64,000 nucleotides of DNA. Source: Mucilaginibacter auburnensis (GTDB lineage Bacteria; Bacteroidota; Bacteroidia; Sphingobacteriales; Sphingobacteriaceae). The notes below the pieces were generated by a model. It was not told where the DNA came from and did not search any database. It was given only the letters and a program-made list of their open reading frames with translations. The stretch's first letter is position 1. Every line of letters starts with the position of its first letter. The stretch lies in NCBI RefSeq assembly GCF_002797815.1, contig NZ_PGFJ01000001.1, forward strand, positions 1,984,001 through 2,048,000. Direction: 5' to 3'. The translations under genes and the position numbers were made by a program. Shown piece after piece: positions 1-9,106 of the stretch.

Positions 1-6
1 AATAAG

Positions 7-486
7 TTAGTCCTCATTAACAAATGAACGCAGCATCCAGGTGTTTTTTTCTTTAAACTGCATAAACTTGTTCACCATGTCATTGGTGCCGTCATCGCCT
101 GCCTTTTCGGTAATTTCCATTATATCACGTTCCAGCTCAATTAGCTTGGCCATATCTTCAATAATAGCTTTCACCATATCGGTATCTTTCATGCCGATGG
201 TATTAACTTCTTTAATTTGAGATATCTCAATGTATTCTGCAAAAGTACTCACAGGAGGTTTCCCAAGCGTCAACACGCGCTCCGCCAGTTCATCAATAGT
301 TAACTGAGCTTGTGTATATAGTTCTTCAAACTTAATGTGCAGCGTAAAAAAGTTGTTCCCTTTTACGTTCCAGTGGCAACCTCTTAATTTTTGGTAGTGA
401 ATATGATAATTTGCCAACAGATCATTTAAATGATCAACAACGGGTTTTACTGCTTTTTCGGTAAGGCTGATTTCTTTAGCGTCCAT
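7..486 (-). CDS. dps: Dps family ferritin-like DNA-protection protein
   Basis: Dps proteins form dodecamers that bind DNA and oxidise and store iron, protecting cells in starvation and oxidative stress. The 159-residue product shows the family ferroxidase pattern: H38-W39-N40, then H50, then D65-E66 and A68-E69-R70 (HWNVKG, LHIKFEELY, DELAER). Length is normal for the family. An in-frame start 28 codons upstream would add a hydrophobic stretch outside the conserved fold, so the ATG at 486 is preferred. The gene reads toward the window edge and is divergent from the gene at 583. The family call is clear; whether it binds DNA strongly cannot be judged. Confidence 0.93.
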   Translation of the reverse strand: MDAKEISLTEKAVKPVVDHLNDLLANYHIHYQKLRGCHWNVKGNNFFTLHIKFEELYTQAQLTIDELAERVLTLGKPPVSTFAEYIEISQIKEVNTIGMKDTDMVKAIIEDMAKLIELERDIMEITEKAGDDGTNDMVNKFMQFKEKNTWMLRSFVNED

Positions 487-582
487 AATGTTTTCAATTG
501 TTGTGATGTGAACAGGCTTTACGCATGTTTTGTTTAATAAAACTATTATTCTTTTTAGTAATAAGAGCATATTTGTATTTAT

Positions 583-1338
583 ATGACGCAGCTTTTACCA
601 TCCATCAGTAAAGCATTTAATGGCCAGATATGGCGAATAGAAATAGATGAATCTACAGGTATAATTTATCTCGAGTTGCGCAAAACCGAAGATAAGTCGG
701 TATCATTTTCTTCCCTTGATCTTAACACCGGAGATACGTTGTTTGAGAATATCAGTACTCCGGAGCGTTGGCTTGTGGGTATTGAAGCTGCCTATGATGG
801 CGTGTTATTATTGCATGGGTATCAGTCGCAAAACTCTCCTGTTCATAAAGGAATTATTGCAATTGCTAAGGATGGTTCAGAATTATGGAGTAATTACGCT
901 ATTGCTTTTGATCATTTAAGTTTAGATGGCCCTGTAACTTACGCTCCGCAGTTCCAGCCCCGAAAACTTTATTTAACTGATGTTAACACAGGTGCTAACC
1001 TGCGATTATATGATGCTGCAAAAGACAAGCAATACCTCAATAACATCATATTCCCGGAGCAGAAAACAGTAGGCAGTTTAAACTTTAAGCTACCGGTTGC
1101 GTCATATAATCACGTTTTGGATTATGTTGCCTTCAATAAATACATAATTGTATCTTTGCACACGCTTTTGGATGGGATGTTTAACCAGCATTTGTATGTG
1201 TGGAAGGAAGACGAATTAGTGTACGAAGATTTGTTAAATAACAACATACAAAAAATGCAGCCCGAGGCGTTTATTTTGTTTAATAACCGGGTGATCTATT
1301 TAAAAAACAAGACTGAATTGAAGGTTTTGTATTTGTAA
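583..1338 (+). CDS. DUF4905-like protein of unknown function
   Basis: The 251-residue protein has no signal peptide and no membrane segment. Its pattern of short beta-rich repeats (for example IWRIEIDESTGIIYLEL and GIIAIAKDGSELW) resembles a propeller-like fold, and I recall this type of sequence as DUF4905 of Sphingobacteriaceae; that name is from memory. It is followed after 21 bases by the LysM/RlpA-like gene and then udk, so the three are probably co-transcribed. No function can be assigned. Confidence 0.75.
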   Translation: MTQLLPSISKAFNGQIWRIEIDESTGIIYLELRKTEDKSVSFSSLDLNTGDTLFENISTPERWLVGIEAAYDGVLLLHGYQSQNSPVHKGIIAIAKDGSELWSNYAIAFDHLSLDGPVTYAPQFQPRKLYLTDVNTGANLRLYDAAKDKQYLNNIIFPEQKTVGSLNFKLPVASYNHVLDYVAFNKYIIVSLHTLLDGMFNQHLYVWKEDELVYEDLLNNNIQKMQPEAFILFNNRVIYLKNKTELKVLYL

Positions 1339-1359
1339 TTGCCTGATAGTAAAAATATT

Positions 1360-2265
1360 ATGAAGTTTAAAATACTGTTGTTGACTGCGCCTATATTAAC
1401 CCTGTCGGCCAGATTATTTGCTGCCGCTCCGGTTGATTCTATTGGTGTAGAGAACCTGGATGGTAAAAAGGTTATTTTGCACAAACTCGACCCTAAGGAA
1501 ACTTATTATTCTTTAGGTCGAAAATATAATGTTAGTCCCAAAACTATCCAGCAATTCAATAACAATGTGGCTTTAAGAGTAGGAGGCCTTGTTAAAGTTC
1601 CAACTGAGTTGCCGTTTATAGCACCAACATCTCAGCCGGTAGTTACAGCTCCTGTAGCAACATCAACACCTCAGGCTGCTACACCTTCAACAGTTATGGC
1701 AAGCACCAGTTCTGATCCTAATGTGCAGCAATACAAAGTTTCGGCAGGCGAGACACTCTATTCTATTGCTAAACGTTTTAACTCTACAGTTGACGACATT
1801 GTTAAACTGAATAATCTGCCGTCAAGCAATGCGGTTGTGGGGCAATTATTGAAAGTTAAGTTAAATTCTGCCACGCCACCTCCCACACCACAGCCTGTTA
1901 TTGCTAAAAGAGACTCTAACGTTTACACCAATGCACAGGATAGCATCAACGCCGTTAAATTTGGTGCCAACAGATATGGCTTGTATGAGAAAGCAGAGAA
2001 AGGCATAGCCGTATCAATGACCGATGAAGGTTTGGATCCTTCAAAAAAACTGGCGCTTCATGCTACTGCACCTGTGGGCACTGTTATAAAAATTACTAAC
2101 CCCATGACCGGTAAAACTACTTTTGCCAAAGTTGTTGGAAGGTTTACAGAAAGCGAGGCCACTAAGGGTGCCATTATAGTTGTTACTAAAAACGTGTCCG
2201 ATTCAATTGGTGCTTTAGATAAACGAGTTCAGGTAAACATTAGCTACGGCGTTCCTAATGAGTAA
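1360..2265 (+). CDS. Exported LysM protein with RlpA-like C-terminal domain
   Basis: The 301-residue protein starts with a signal peptide (MKFKILLLTAPILTLSA) and has two LysM peptidoglycan-binding modules, roughly residues 33-75 (ETYYSLGRKYNVS) and 120-165 (YKVSAGETLYSIAKRFN), separated by a Pro/Thr/Ala-rich linker. The last 100 residues (from ANRYGLYEKAEKGIAV) look like the double-psi barrel of RlpA-type cell-wall proteins. An upstream in-frame TTG at 1339 is less likely than the ATG at 1360, which begins directly at the signal peptide. It overlaps udk by 8 bases. A role in periplasmic peptidoglycan binding is inferred; catalytic activity is not shown. Confidence 0.88.
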   Translation: MKFKILLLTAPILTLSARLFAAAPVDSIGVENLDGKKVILHKLDPKETYYSLGRKYNVSPKTIQQFNNNVALRVGGLVKVPTELPFIAPTSQPVVTAPVATSTPQAATPSTVMASTSSDPNVQQYKVSAGETLYSIAKRFNSTVDDIVKLNNLPSSNAVVGQLLKVKLNSATPPPTPQPVIAKRDSNVYTNAQDSINAVKFGANRYGLYEKAEKGIAVSMTDEGLDPSKKLALHATAPVGTVIKITNPMTGKTTFAKVVGRFTESEATKGAIIVVTKNVSDSIGALDKRVQVNISYGVPNE

Positions 2266-2896
2266 ACCATATATTATTGGAATTGCCGGTGGAAGCGGCT
2301 CGGGTAAAACTTTCTTTTTAAACCGTTTTCTTGACCATTTTACCACAGATGAGGTATGTTTAGTATCTCAGGATGATTACTATATACCCGTGGCTCATAA
2401 CATGACGCCTGAGGAAAATAAGTTATATAACTTTGACCTTCCACGTACCATTGATGCTGATGCATTTGAAAGAGATGTTCAGCAATTAATTAATGGTAAA
2501 GTAATCTATAAAAAGGAATATACCTTTAATAACCCAAATGCCACTCCGAAAATGCTCGAGATCAAACCGGCGCCGATATTGATCATAGAAGGACTGTTTA
2601 TTATGCATTTTAAAGGCATTGCCGAGTTAATGGATATGAAAGTTTTTGTTGATGCAGATGAGGCTGTAGCCTTAGAGCGCCGATTGAAACGGGATCTGTT
2701 AGAGCGCGGCTATTCTAATGATGATGTAATGTATAAATGGATTCATCATGTTGTGCCGGCTTATAATGAATATTTATTGCCTTACAAGGAAGAGTGCCAC
2801 AAGATCATCATCAACAACACCAATACTACCGAGAATATAGAAAAGGTGACAGAAGAAATATCTGTTGAGTTAAGAAGAACGGTATTCGGCGAGTAA
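2258..2896 (+). CDS. udk: Uridine kinase
   Basis: Uridine kinase phosphorylates uridine and cytidine to UMP and CMP in pyrimidine salvage. The 212-residue length fits the family. The P-loop GGSGSGKT lies at residues 11-18, followed by SQDDYY and NFDLPRTIDAD typical of Udk, then LIIEGLF and the lid RRLKRDLLERG. The start overlaps the end of the LysM gene by 8 bases, so translation may be coupled even though the functions look unrelated. It converges with the lipoprotein gene at 2900 with only 3 bases between stop codons. Confidence 0.95.
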   Translation: MSKPYIIGIAGGSGSGKTFFLNRFLDHFTTDEVCLVSQDDYYIPVAHNMTPEENKLYNFDLPRTIDADAFERDVQQLINGKVIYKKEYTFNNPNATPKMLEIKPAPILIIEGLFIMHFKGIAELMDMKVFVDADEAVALERRLKRDLLERGYSNDDVMYKWIHHVVPAYNEYLLPYKEECHKIIINNTNTTENIEKVTEEISVELRRTVFGE

Positions 2897-2899
2897 TGC

Positions 2900-3586
2900 T
2901 TAAATACCTTCCTTAACGCTTCTAAATGGCTTTTCCGGATCGTCAATGCTGTACATGGTAAGTATACTGTCTTTTACTGTCATGTAATCGCCACGCTGGC
3001 TTACTATCAGCTTTTGTATGCCATTGTGTGTTATGGCCATCGGTTGTATTTTTGATACAATATTTCCGTCAGCATCCATTTCAATAATATAGTATTGTCC
3101 GTCTTTTTTGTCATCGTAAATTATACTGATGGTACCGGCGGCATCATCAATAAATTTTCCTAAAACCGGTTTGCCTGCCATTTCAGACGGGCTTAACGAT
3201 AAAAGGTGTTTTGCGGCCTCAGGGGTAAAGCCTATAAGCTGAAAGTTCAATATCTTATTATCATAATCGCGTACAGTATCTTTAGCGGTTACAATTCCTG
3301 GCTTAGGGTAACCAGCCATAGCATAAACGATTATGCCACCTGAATTTTTGTAGCTGTTACCCGGCAACAAAAATTGTAAATCAAGCGCCTCATAATGTGA
3401 ACTGTCATTTCGGATGTTGCCGGCAATGTCCAACATTTGTTGCCTCGTCAATCTGCCCTTCAACTGTACATCCATTTTAGCGCCTTCAGGTGTTTTTGCT
3501 ACGTTGGTTATGCTGTAAGGTTCGGTTGGTTTGTTTGAACTACAGGCAGATAAAACAACTAATAAAGCAAAAAGTACCTTTTTCAT
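2900..3586 (-). CDS. Lipoprotein of unknown function
   Basis: The 228-residue protein starts with a lipoprotein signal (MKKVLFALLVVLSACSS) with a lipobox cysteine at residue 15. The mature part is beta-rich and contains no motif I recognise. It probably sits in the outer or inner membrane facing the periplasm. A good promoter lies just upstream (TTG and TATATTTG on the minus strand, 3614-3644), so it appears monocistronic, convergent with udk. Confidence 0.8.
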   Translation of the reverse strand: MKKVLFALLVVLSACSSNKPTEPYSITNVAKTPEGAKMDVQLKGRLTRQQMLDIAGNIRNDSSHYEALDLQFLLPGNSYKNSGGIIVYAMAGYPKPGIVTAKDTVRDYDNKILNFQLIGFTPEAAKHLLSLSPSEMAGKPVLGKFIDDAAGTISIIYDDKKDGQYYIIEMDADGNIVSKIQPMAITHNGIQKLIVSQRGDYMTVKDSILTMYSIDDPEKPFRSVKEGI

Positions 3587-3613
3587 ATCAATACATCACA
3601 ATTGGTGCAGGCG

Positions 3614-3644
3614 CAAATATATCCTTTAAAAAAGGCACGGCCAA
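3614..3644 (-). promoter_or_regulatory. Bacteroidota-type promoter of the lipoprotein gene
   Basis: On the minus strand the -33 TTG (3642-3644) is separated by 20 bases from the -7 box TATATTTG (3614-3621). The predicted start is near 3610, giving a leader of about 24 bases before the ATG at 3586. This matches the known Bacteroidota primary-sigma consensus TTG/TAnnTTTG. Confidence 0.6.
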
Positions 3645-3668
3645 TAAAACGTGTAATTGATTGGTCTG

Positions 3669-4205
3669 CTACGACTTAAGATTAAGTTTGGCAAAAAAGT
3701 CCCACAGCACTATACCTGCAGATACCACGATATTAAAGGAATGTTTTGTGCCGAATTGTGGTATCTCAATACAGCCATCAGCTTTACTCATTACTTCATC
3801 GCTTACACCATTAACCTCGTTGCCAAATACAAGGGCATATTTCTCGCCTTCAACCGGAATAAATTCGTTAAGCATGGTGCTGCTTTCGGCTTGCTCAATG
3901 GCTATAACTTTATAACCGTTATTTTTAAGTTGATTAACAGCTTCTTCAACTTCGGCATAATAAGTCCAGTCGACAGATTGGGTAGCGCCAAGCGCGGTTT
4001 TCTCAATTTCACGGTGAGGCGGCTGTGCTGATATACCACATAAACATATCTGCTCAACCGCAAAAGCATCACTGGTGCGGAATATAGAGCCAATGTTGTG
4101 CATACTGCGCACATTATCCAAAACCACAATTACGGGTAGTTTCTCCTGTTCTTTAAACTCCGCAACTGACGGACGGTTCAGTTCATCTAATTTTAATTTG
4201 CGCAT
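3669..4205 (-). CDS. TrmH/SpoU family RNA 2'-O-methyltransferase
   Basis: SPOUT methyltransferases of this family methylate ribose 2'-OH groups in tRNA or rRNA using SAM. The 178-residue protein shows all three family motifs: motif 1 at residues 30-43 (DNVRSMHNIGSIFR), motif 2 at 127-134 (FGNEVNGV) and motif 3 at 146-165 (IEIPQFG then NIVVSAGI). It lacks the extra N-terminal RNA-binding domain of RlmB, so it is nearer the short TrmH/TrmL type. Target nucleotide unknown. Its ATG overlaps the galK stop by one base (TAATG), implying translational coupling. Confidence 0.9.
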   Translation of the reverse strand: MRKLKLDELNRPSVAEFKEQEKLPVIVVLDNVRSMHNIGSIFRTSDAFAVEQICLCGISAQPPHREIEKTALGATQSVDWTYYAEVEEAVNQLKNNGYKVIAIEQAESSTMLNEFIPVEGEKYALVFGNEVNGVSDEVMSKADGCIEIPQFGTKHSFNIVVSAGIVLWDFFAKLNLKS

Positions 4206-5389
4206 TACAGGCTATCCGTATTTTGTTTAGGTACTGACAATAGTTGTATTGATCCAACACCATTGCCAATATTCTGCTGATATACAGTAGGGGCGTAACC
4301 GATTTTTTGGGTGTAATAAGCGGTTATTTCTTTGCTAAAATTATCAAACCCTGCTTTTTTAACTAAAGCAATAGCGCAACCACCAAATCCGGCTCCGGTC
4401 ATGCGGGCTCCTGCTACGTCTGGATTAGTTTTACTGTAATCAACCACGGCGTCCAGTTCAATGCCGCTTACCTCGTACAAGTCTCGTAATGATTGATGAG
4501 ATGCATACATCAGCTGGCCAAATTCCGCAAGCTTGTTCTGTGATAATGCTTGTATAGATTGTTTAACACGTTCATTTTCCAGTATAACATGTTGAGCGCG
4601 TTTGTATACTGTTTCGTCTGCTATCAGGTGGCCGTTTTCTGCAAAAGTTGCCGCGTCTATATCGCAAAGATCTTCAATATCAAAGCGCTGCCTGAAAGCT
4701 TTTAAAGCCGCCGCACATTCTTCAACGCGTTCGTTATACTTTGATTCCACCAGTTTACGTGGCTTATTGGTATTTACCACGGCCAAAACATAATCGCCTA
4801 ACTGCGCGCTCACAAGGTTGTAGTCGAGTGTATCGCAGCTAATGGCCATAGCTTTATCTTTCTCGCCAAAGGTTACCGCAAACTGGTCCATAATGCCGCT
4901 GTTTACGCCAATAAAATTATTCTCCACAGATTTTGAAAATTTCACCAGGTCGAGTTTGGAATATCCGGCGTTAAACAATTCATTAAAAGCATAAGCAGTA
5001 ACTACTTCTATTGATGCTGATGATGACAGACCCGAAGCTATTGGGATATTGCCGTAATACAGCATATCAAGCCCCTGCAGCGTATGGCCATTTTTAATAA
5101 AATAATCGGCCACACCCAACGGGAAATTGTACCAGGTGTCGCCTTGTTTGGTGTAGCCGTTCTGTAATGGTATTTCTATAACCTCATCAAAGTTTAAACT
5201 TTTAAGGCGTATTACATTATCGTTATTAGGGGCGGTGTAAAGTGTTGTGCCAAATTCAATGGCACACGGCAGCACCAGGCCGCCATTGTAATCAATATGT
5301 TCGCCTATCAGGTTGATCCTCCCTGGCGCAAAGAATGCGTTGAGCGCTTGCTTTTGATATATTTCGGTAAATTTAGTTGAAAGATCCAT
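4205..5389 (-). CDS. galK: Galactokinase
   Basis: Galactokinase phosphorylates D-galactose at C1, the first committed Leloir step. The 394-residue GHMP kinase has the signature PGRINLIGEHIDY at residues 22-34, the phosphate-binding loop GLSSSAS at 120-126, NSGIMDQF around 165, and the third motif TGAGFGGCA near residue 335. Length is normal. It is followed directly by the SpoU gene with a one-base overlap. No galT, galE or galactose transporter lies beside it. A near-consensus -7 box (AATATTTG, minus strand, 5417-5424) lies about 28 bases upstream. Confidence 0.95.
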   Translation of the reverse strand: MDLSTKFTEIYQKQALNAFFAPGRINLIGEHIDYNGGLVLPCAIEFGTTLYTAPNNDNVIRLKSLNFDEVIEIPLQNGYTKQGDTWYNFPLGVADYFIKNGHTLQGLDMLYYGNIPIASGLSSSASIEVVTAYAFNELFNAGYSKLDLVKFSKSVENNFIGVNSGIMDQFAVTFGEKDKAMAISCDTLDYNLVSAQLGDYVLAVVNTNKPRKLVESKYNERVEECAAALKAFRQRFDIEDLCDIDAATFAENGHLIADETVYKRAQHVILENERVKQSIQALSQNKLAEFGQLMYASHQSLRDLYEVSGIELDAVVDYSKTNPDVAGARMTGAGFGGCAIALVKKAGFDNFSKEITAYYTQKIGYAPTVYQQNIGNGVGSIQLLSVPKQNTDSL

Positions 5390-5512
5390 GTTTATGCAGC
5401 TGTTTTATTGGGCAGGCAAATATTGTAATTATTACACTATTTAGTTTAATATTGCTTTAAATAAAAAACACAGCAAAGTGTTGCTTTGTTCCATTCACTA
5501 AATCAAAAATTT

Positions 5513-5800
5513 ATGCAATACATTGTAACTGGATACGATCATACTGACGAAGGAGCAGTGCAACGCCGTTTAAACGTGAGGCCGCACCACCTTGAACATG
5601 CCCGTGCTGCAAAGCAAGCCGGTAATCTTATATCAGCCGCGGCTATGCTGAATGAAAAGGGCGATGCTGTTGGATCAGTAATGATAATGCAGTTTAACAC
5701 CGAGGAGGAATTAGAGGCCTGGAAAAGTAATGAACCTTATGTTACGCAGGGCATTTGGGAAACCGTTGATGTTAAAACCGCCAGGGTAGCAGAATTATAA
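5513..5800 (+). CDS. YciI family protein
   Basis: A 95-residue stand-alone YciI-like domain (ferredoxin-like fold). The pattern is recognisable: YIVTGYDHTDEGAVQRRLNVRPHHLEHARAAKQAG, with the family histidine and arginine pairs, then MIMQFNTEEELEAWKSNEPYV. Members are small cytosolic proteins, some with dehydrochlorinase or peroxide-related roles, most of unknown function. The ATG at 5513 is preferred over an in-frame TTG 27 bases upstream because the conserved strand starts at MQYIV. A bidirectional terminator follows directly. Confidence 0.88.
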   Translation: MQYIVTGYDHTDEGAVQRRLNVRPHHLEHARAAKQAGNLISAAAMLNEKGDAVGSVMIMQFNTEEELEAWKSNEPYVTQGIWETVDVKTARVAEL

Positions 5801-5804
5801 AAAC

Positions 5805-5828
5805 AAGGGCCGTTTAAAAACGGCCCTT
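5805..5828. terminator. Bidirectional intrinsic terminator
   Basis: Inverted repeat AAGGGCCGTTT / AAACGGCCCTT with flanking A and T tracts lies between the convergent YciI gene and the 919-residue gene. Confidence 0.8.
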
Positions 5829-5832
5829 TGTT

Positions 5833-8592
5833 TTACTGAACTTTATACCGGTAAACAGATCGCCCGATATTACCGTTGGCATCAATACCCTCAACAATGG
5901 CGCGGTAAGTACCTTTTCCGTCAGAGTTAAAAAAGTCAAAACTTGTAGCACCGGTAGCCTTATCTGTATTTATACGCGGGTTCCAGTAAATAGTGGTACG
6001 CAAATCGCCTCCTATGGCACTTTCTTTAGTAACGTCATAACGCGGGCTGTAAAATGTTCTTGCCGCGCTAAAGCCTTTTGGTTTTATCTTAACACCACTA
6101 TTAGCAGGCATCAGATCCTCTAATGCAGCGGTTATCTGGTCTTTACTCATTTTAGGTGTTTCTACGCGTTTTGAATTGATCACCACAACACCATTCGTGT
6201 TGCTCATGCGGTTAATTCCGCTCACTCCATCATTCATAAATACCTCAACAGATTCAACTGTTTTTGGGTCAACAGATCTAAGCCCCGCATAATCAAGCAT
6301 TATGTTATTTAAATATATAGCTACAGGTCTTTGATCTCCCTGTTGATAATATCTTCTGATGTACAAATTATTCTGGTCGGCCATCAAACCGGCTACCGAA
6401 CCCATTAAGCAATCAAACATGGTTGGGCAAACCAGGGTAGAACCATCAATTGTATGGTCTGCAAAGGCACTTAAACCCGTTAGCGAAGAGTTGTCAGCGT
6501 GACTTGGCTTTTTAACTTTAGGTGCAACATTAGCGCGGATGGTAACCTCATTAAGTACTCTTGAGTTATCAGCTACCTTTTTACTGTTTTGCAGGTAAGG
6601 CCGCATAGCACTATCAATATTAACAAACGCTGCGGGGGCGTTTATACTTGGCGTTATAGGTTGCGCAGACTCATTGTCAACCAATATCATAAAGTTATTA
6701 CTGTTGGCATTTCCTTTAGCGCTCACCATAGCTTGTAACGAATCCGGGAAATACAACTTAGAAAAGGCAAACTCGCCAACTGTATTGGTAGTGGTATTAG
6801 TTGATATGCGGCGATCCTTGATCTCAAAATTTACATTACCACGATTAATTGGCACGCCGGCAGAAGTGCGCAGTGTTCCTGTTATGGTAATCCCATCTTC
6901 AGCTAAAAATTTGGGCTGAACAGGTAAGCGGTTGGCTATAATGTCTTTATAAGCAAATCTGCGATAGCCTTGCGTAAGCATTAATACATCAAGGTCTGCT
7001 GCAGTTTTATCATTAGCATTATTGAAGTAGTAGTTGGGTTTTTCTATATATCCTTTTAAGTCTGATGTTAGCAGCAGATAGCTTAAAATAGTTGTTTCAG
7101 AGTTTTCATCAAATGGTACTTTAGTTTCGTCGAGCACGGTTACTGAAAGGTCAGCTTCTACAGGTTGTGCGCCATTTTTTGCCATTACACTCATCACCAC
7201 TTTATCACGCGAGGTGTAAACAGTTTTAGGCGTGGTTAGTGTAAGTGCTAACTGGTCATCAGGTTTATTGACGAACACAAGCCGCTCTGAAAGCGCATCG
7301 CCGTTACTGCCCAGTACAGTTATCTTGGTTACGCCTGATGGCATTTTGTTGGGCAAAAGAACAGGATAAGTAGTTGCATCAAGTGGAGCCGTTTGTGCAG
7401 CATAAAATATGGCCTGCCCATTTGTTGCCATTAAATAGAACCTTTTGCCTTTGTTTTTTTGAAGAAATGCATCATTACAAAGAAGGTTCATGGTTATGCG
7501 TTGATGTGACACGTTGACTATGCTTATGGTCAAATCCTGAGCACTTACTTTTGGTAGATCGTACGTGTTTTTTGAACCGTCGGCAAACGTAACAGTGGCT
7601 TTATAGGTTTTTCCTGCAGCAGGAGTGAGGCTAAAAACGCCCATACCCAAATGTTGCGATGTAAAATCAACCACGGTTGCGCCGGTATTGTCAGTAACAC
7701 TTCCTTTAACATCAATACCCATACCATTGGGTTGAATGGCTTTAAACGCCACTTTCGAAGCAACACCTGTTATCAGATCGCCACCCTCCGGGAAAAACTG
7801 AAGGTCAATTGAAGCACCGGTATTTTTTAAGGAAAATTGATTAGTTACTTCTTTAGAGTTCGCATCAATGTCAGTGATGAGCTTACTCGTAGCCAGATCT
7901 GTTAACTTATTGGTGTTAAAAGCTACTCTGATGTTTCCGTTGGCATCGGTAGTTTCTTTGCCTTTTGATAGCACCTCGTCATCTTTGGTTTGTACCTTCC
8001 AATTAACCTTTTTTCCTGCTATGGCGCTACCATCCGGATTACGATAGGTAATGACTGCCTGTACTTTAGCAGCGTTATTTTGTGTTGATGATGTTAGTGA
8101 AATATTGGTTTGTACGTTTTTATTAATGGCATCGCCTATGCTTATTGTCTTGTCAAAAAAGTAGGCTGCATCAAAGTTTCGCATCCATTTAGTATAAGCG
8201 CGTATTTGGTAATTACCCTGTTGATACCTTGCTTTTGTTATAGCTATATTGCCAAAAGCAACCCCTTTTGTGGCTGCCAGTTTAAGCTTTTGTACAATGG
8301 TATCCTGATGGATAACATCTACATAAACAACATTACTAAGAGTAGAGGGAACTCTTTGTTTCAATTCGCCATAACTATCGGCAGTTACATAAGCTTTAAG
8401 CCAAACAGTGTCGCCAACTGCATAATAAGGTTTGTCAAAATGCAGGTACACTTTTTCAATTGGAAACTGTGTGTTGTAATCGGCCGTTTTTTGAGCGATC
8501 GTAACTAACGGAATGGAATCGGTTTGTGAAAAGGCCGATGTTGCGACCAATAAAAACAATGACAGTAAAAAGGTAAATCTCTTAAGGCTCAT
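5833..8592 (-). CDS. Exported MG2-domain protein with TonB-plug-like C-terminal region
   Basis: The 919-residue protein begins with a signal peptide (LLSLFLLVATSAFSQ). Residues about 40-140 hold a macroglobulin MG2-type domain (YLHFDKPYYAVGDTVWLKAY), followed by several beta-sandwich segments and a carboxypeptidase-regulatory-like segment near 590 (GTLRTSAGVPINRG). Residues about 745-825 resemble a TonB-dependent receptor plug (PVAIYLNNIML, VESVEVFMN, NGVVVINSK), but there is no beta-barrel after it. This architecture recurs in Bacteroidota and is usually left as plug-domain protein. It is probably an outer-membrane-associated periplasmic protein; its ligand is unknown. Confidence 0.85.
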   Translation of the reverse strand: MSLKRFTFLLSLFLLVATSAFSQTDSIPLVTIAQKTADYNTQFPIEKVYLHFDKPYYAVGDTVWLKAYVTADSYGELKQRVPSTLSNVVYVDVIHQDTIVQKLKLAATKGVAFGNIAITKARYQQGNYQIRAYTKWMRNFDAAYFFDKTISIGDAINKNVQTNISLTSSTQNNAAKVQAVITYRNPDGSAIAGKKVNWKVQTKDDEVLSKGKETTDANGNIRVAFNTNKLTDLATSKLITDIDANSKEVTNQFSLKNTGASIDLQFFPEGGDLITGVASKVAFKAIQPNGMGIDVKGSVTDNTGATVVDFTSQHLGMGVFSLTPAAGKTYKATVTFADGSKNTYDLPKVSAQDLTISIVNVSHQRITMNLLCNDAFLQKNKGKRFYLMATNGQAIFYAAQTAPLDATTYPVLLPNKMPSGVTKITVLGSNGDALSERLVFVNKPDDQLALTLTTPKTVYTSRDKVVMSVMAKNGAQPVEADLSVTVLDETKVPFDENSETTILSYLLLTSDLKGYIEKPNYYFNNANDKTAADLDVLMLTQGYRRFAYKDIIANRLPVQPKFLAEDGITITGTLRTSAGVPINRGNVNFEIKDRRISTNTTTNTVGEFAFSKLYFPDSLQAMVSAKGNANSNNFMILVDNESAQPITPSINAPAAFVNIDSAMRPYLQNSKKVADNSRVLNEVTIRANVAPKVKKPSHADNSSLTGLSAFADHTIDGSTLVCPTMFDCLMGSVAGLMADQNNLYIRRYYQQGDQRPVAIYLNNIMLDYAGLRSVDPKTVESVEVFMNDGVSGINRMSNTNGVVVINSKRVETPKMSKDQITAALEDLMPANSGVKIKPKGFSAARTFYSPRYDVTKESAIGGDLRTTIYWNPRINTDKATGATSFDFFNSDGKGTYRAIVEGIDANGNIGRSVYRYKVQ

Positions 8593-8744
8593 TTGAAATT
8601 GATTTTTCGAATGTTGGCTAATATAGGCAAGTTACACCGGGCATGGCATTTAAACATGCTATTTTAACATTTTTTTAGCATTTATAGTATTTGGAGCGCT
8701 ATAACTTTTCTTTAAATAATAATTTACAGTTTGCTGTTAAAATA

Positions 8745-8778
8745 ACAAGGCAGAACCCTTATCAGAATTCTGCCTTGT
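8745..8778 (-). terminator. Terminator of the 71-residue protein gene
   Basis: Inverted repeat ACAAGGCAGAA / TTCTGCCTTGT with a 12-base loop, about 23 bases past the stop codon at 8802. A downstream T-rich run on the minus strand is weak but present. Confidence 0.65.
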
Positions 8779-8801
8779 AAAATTTCAGGTTGTGGTATTT
8801 T

Positions 8802-9017
8802 TTACCAGCCGCTTCCTTTTTTAGCGGCACCACTGCTAATATGGCCTTCGGCAGTTGCTTTGCTCATAATAGCAGCCATTTTGTTTCCTTGACCATCGGT
8901 ACCGGTTGCAATGTATCTGCCAGATTTTACATCGATAACAGGATCAACCATCGGTACATTTTTAGTTTTTGTCTTCACTGAATAGGCGGTAATGCCGCCA
9001 CTTTTAGGTGTTGCCAT
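8802..9017 (-). CDS. Small protein of unknown function (71 aa)
   Basis: A 71-residue basic, Gly/Ala/Lys/Thr-rich protein (MATPKSGGITAYSVKTKTKN at the N terminus, ending GAAKKGSGW) without signal peptide or membrane segment. It has its own promoter (9075-9106) and terminator (8745-8778) and codon use like its neighbours, which supports a real, probably well-expressed gene. I do not recognise the family. The N-terminal lysine-rich stretch could bind nucleic acid, but that is only a guess. Confidence 0.75.
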   Translation of the reverse strand: MATPKSGGITAYSVKTKTKNVPMVDPVIDVKSGRYIATGTDGQGNKMAAIMSKATAEGHISSGAAKKGSGW

Positions 9018-9074
9018 GATAAGTTCTTAAATGTTTTAAAATTTTTTAACTCTGTTAGGTAATAATTGTTTGTA

Positions 9075-9106
9075 CAAACATAATGTATTGTTATTAACAT
9101 GTACAA
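9075..9106 (-). promoter_or_regulatory. Promoter of the 71-residue protein gene
   Basis: Minus-strand -33 TTG (9104-9106), 21-base spacer and -7 box TATGTTTG (9075-9082). The predicted start near 9071 leaves a leader of about 54 bases. Confidence 0.55.

Noticed and set aside
487-570. Upstream extension of dps by 28 codons
   Set aside because: The extra hydrophobic residues are outside the conserved Dps fold; the ATG at 486 fits the family length.
3657-4031. 124-codon plus-strand ORF opposite the SpoU gene
   Set aside because: Antisense shadow of a gene with clear family motifs; no start signal.
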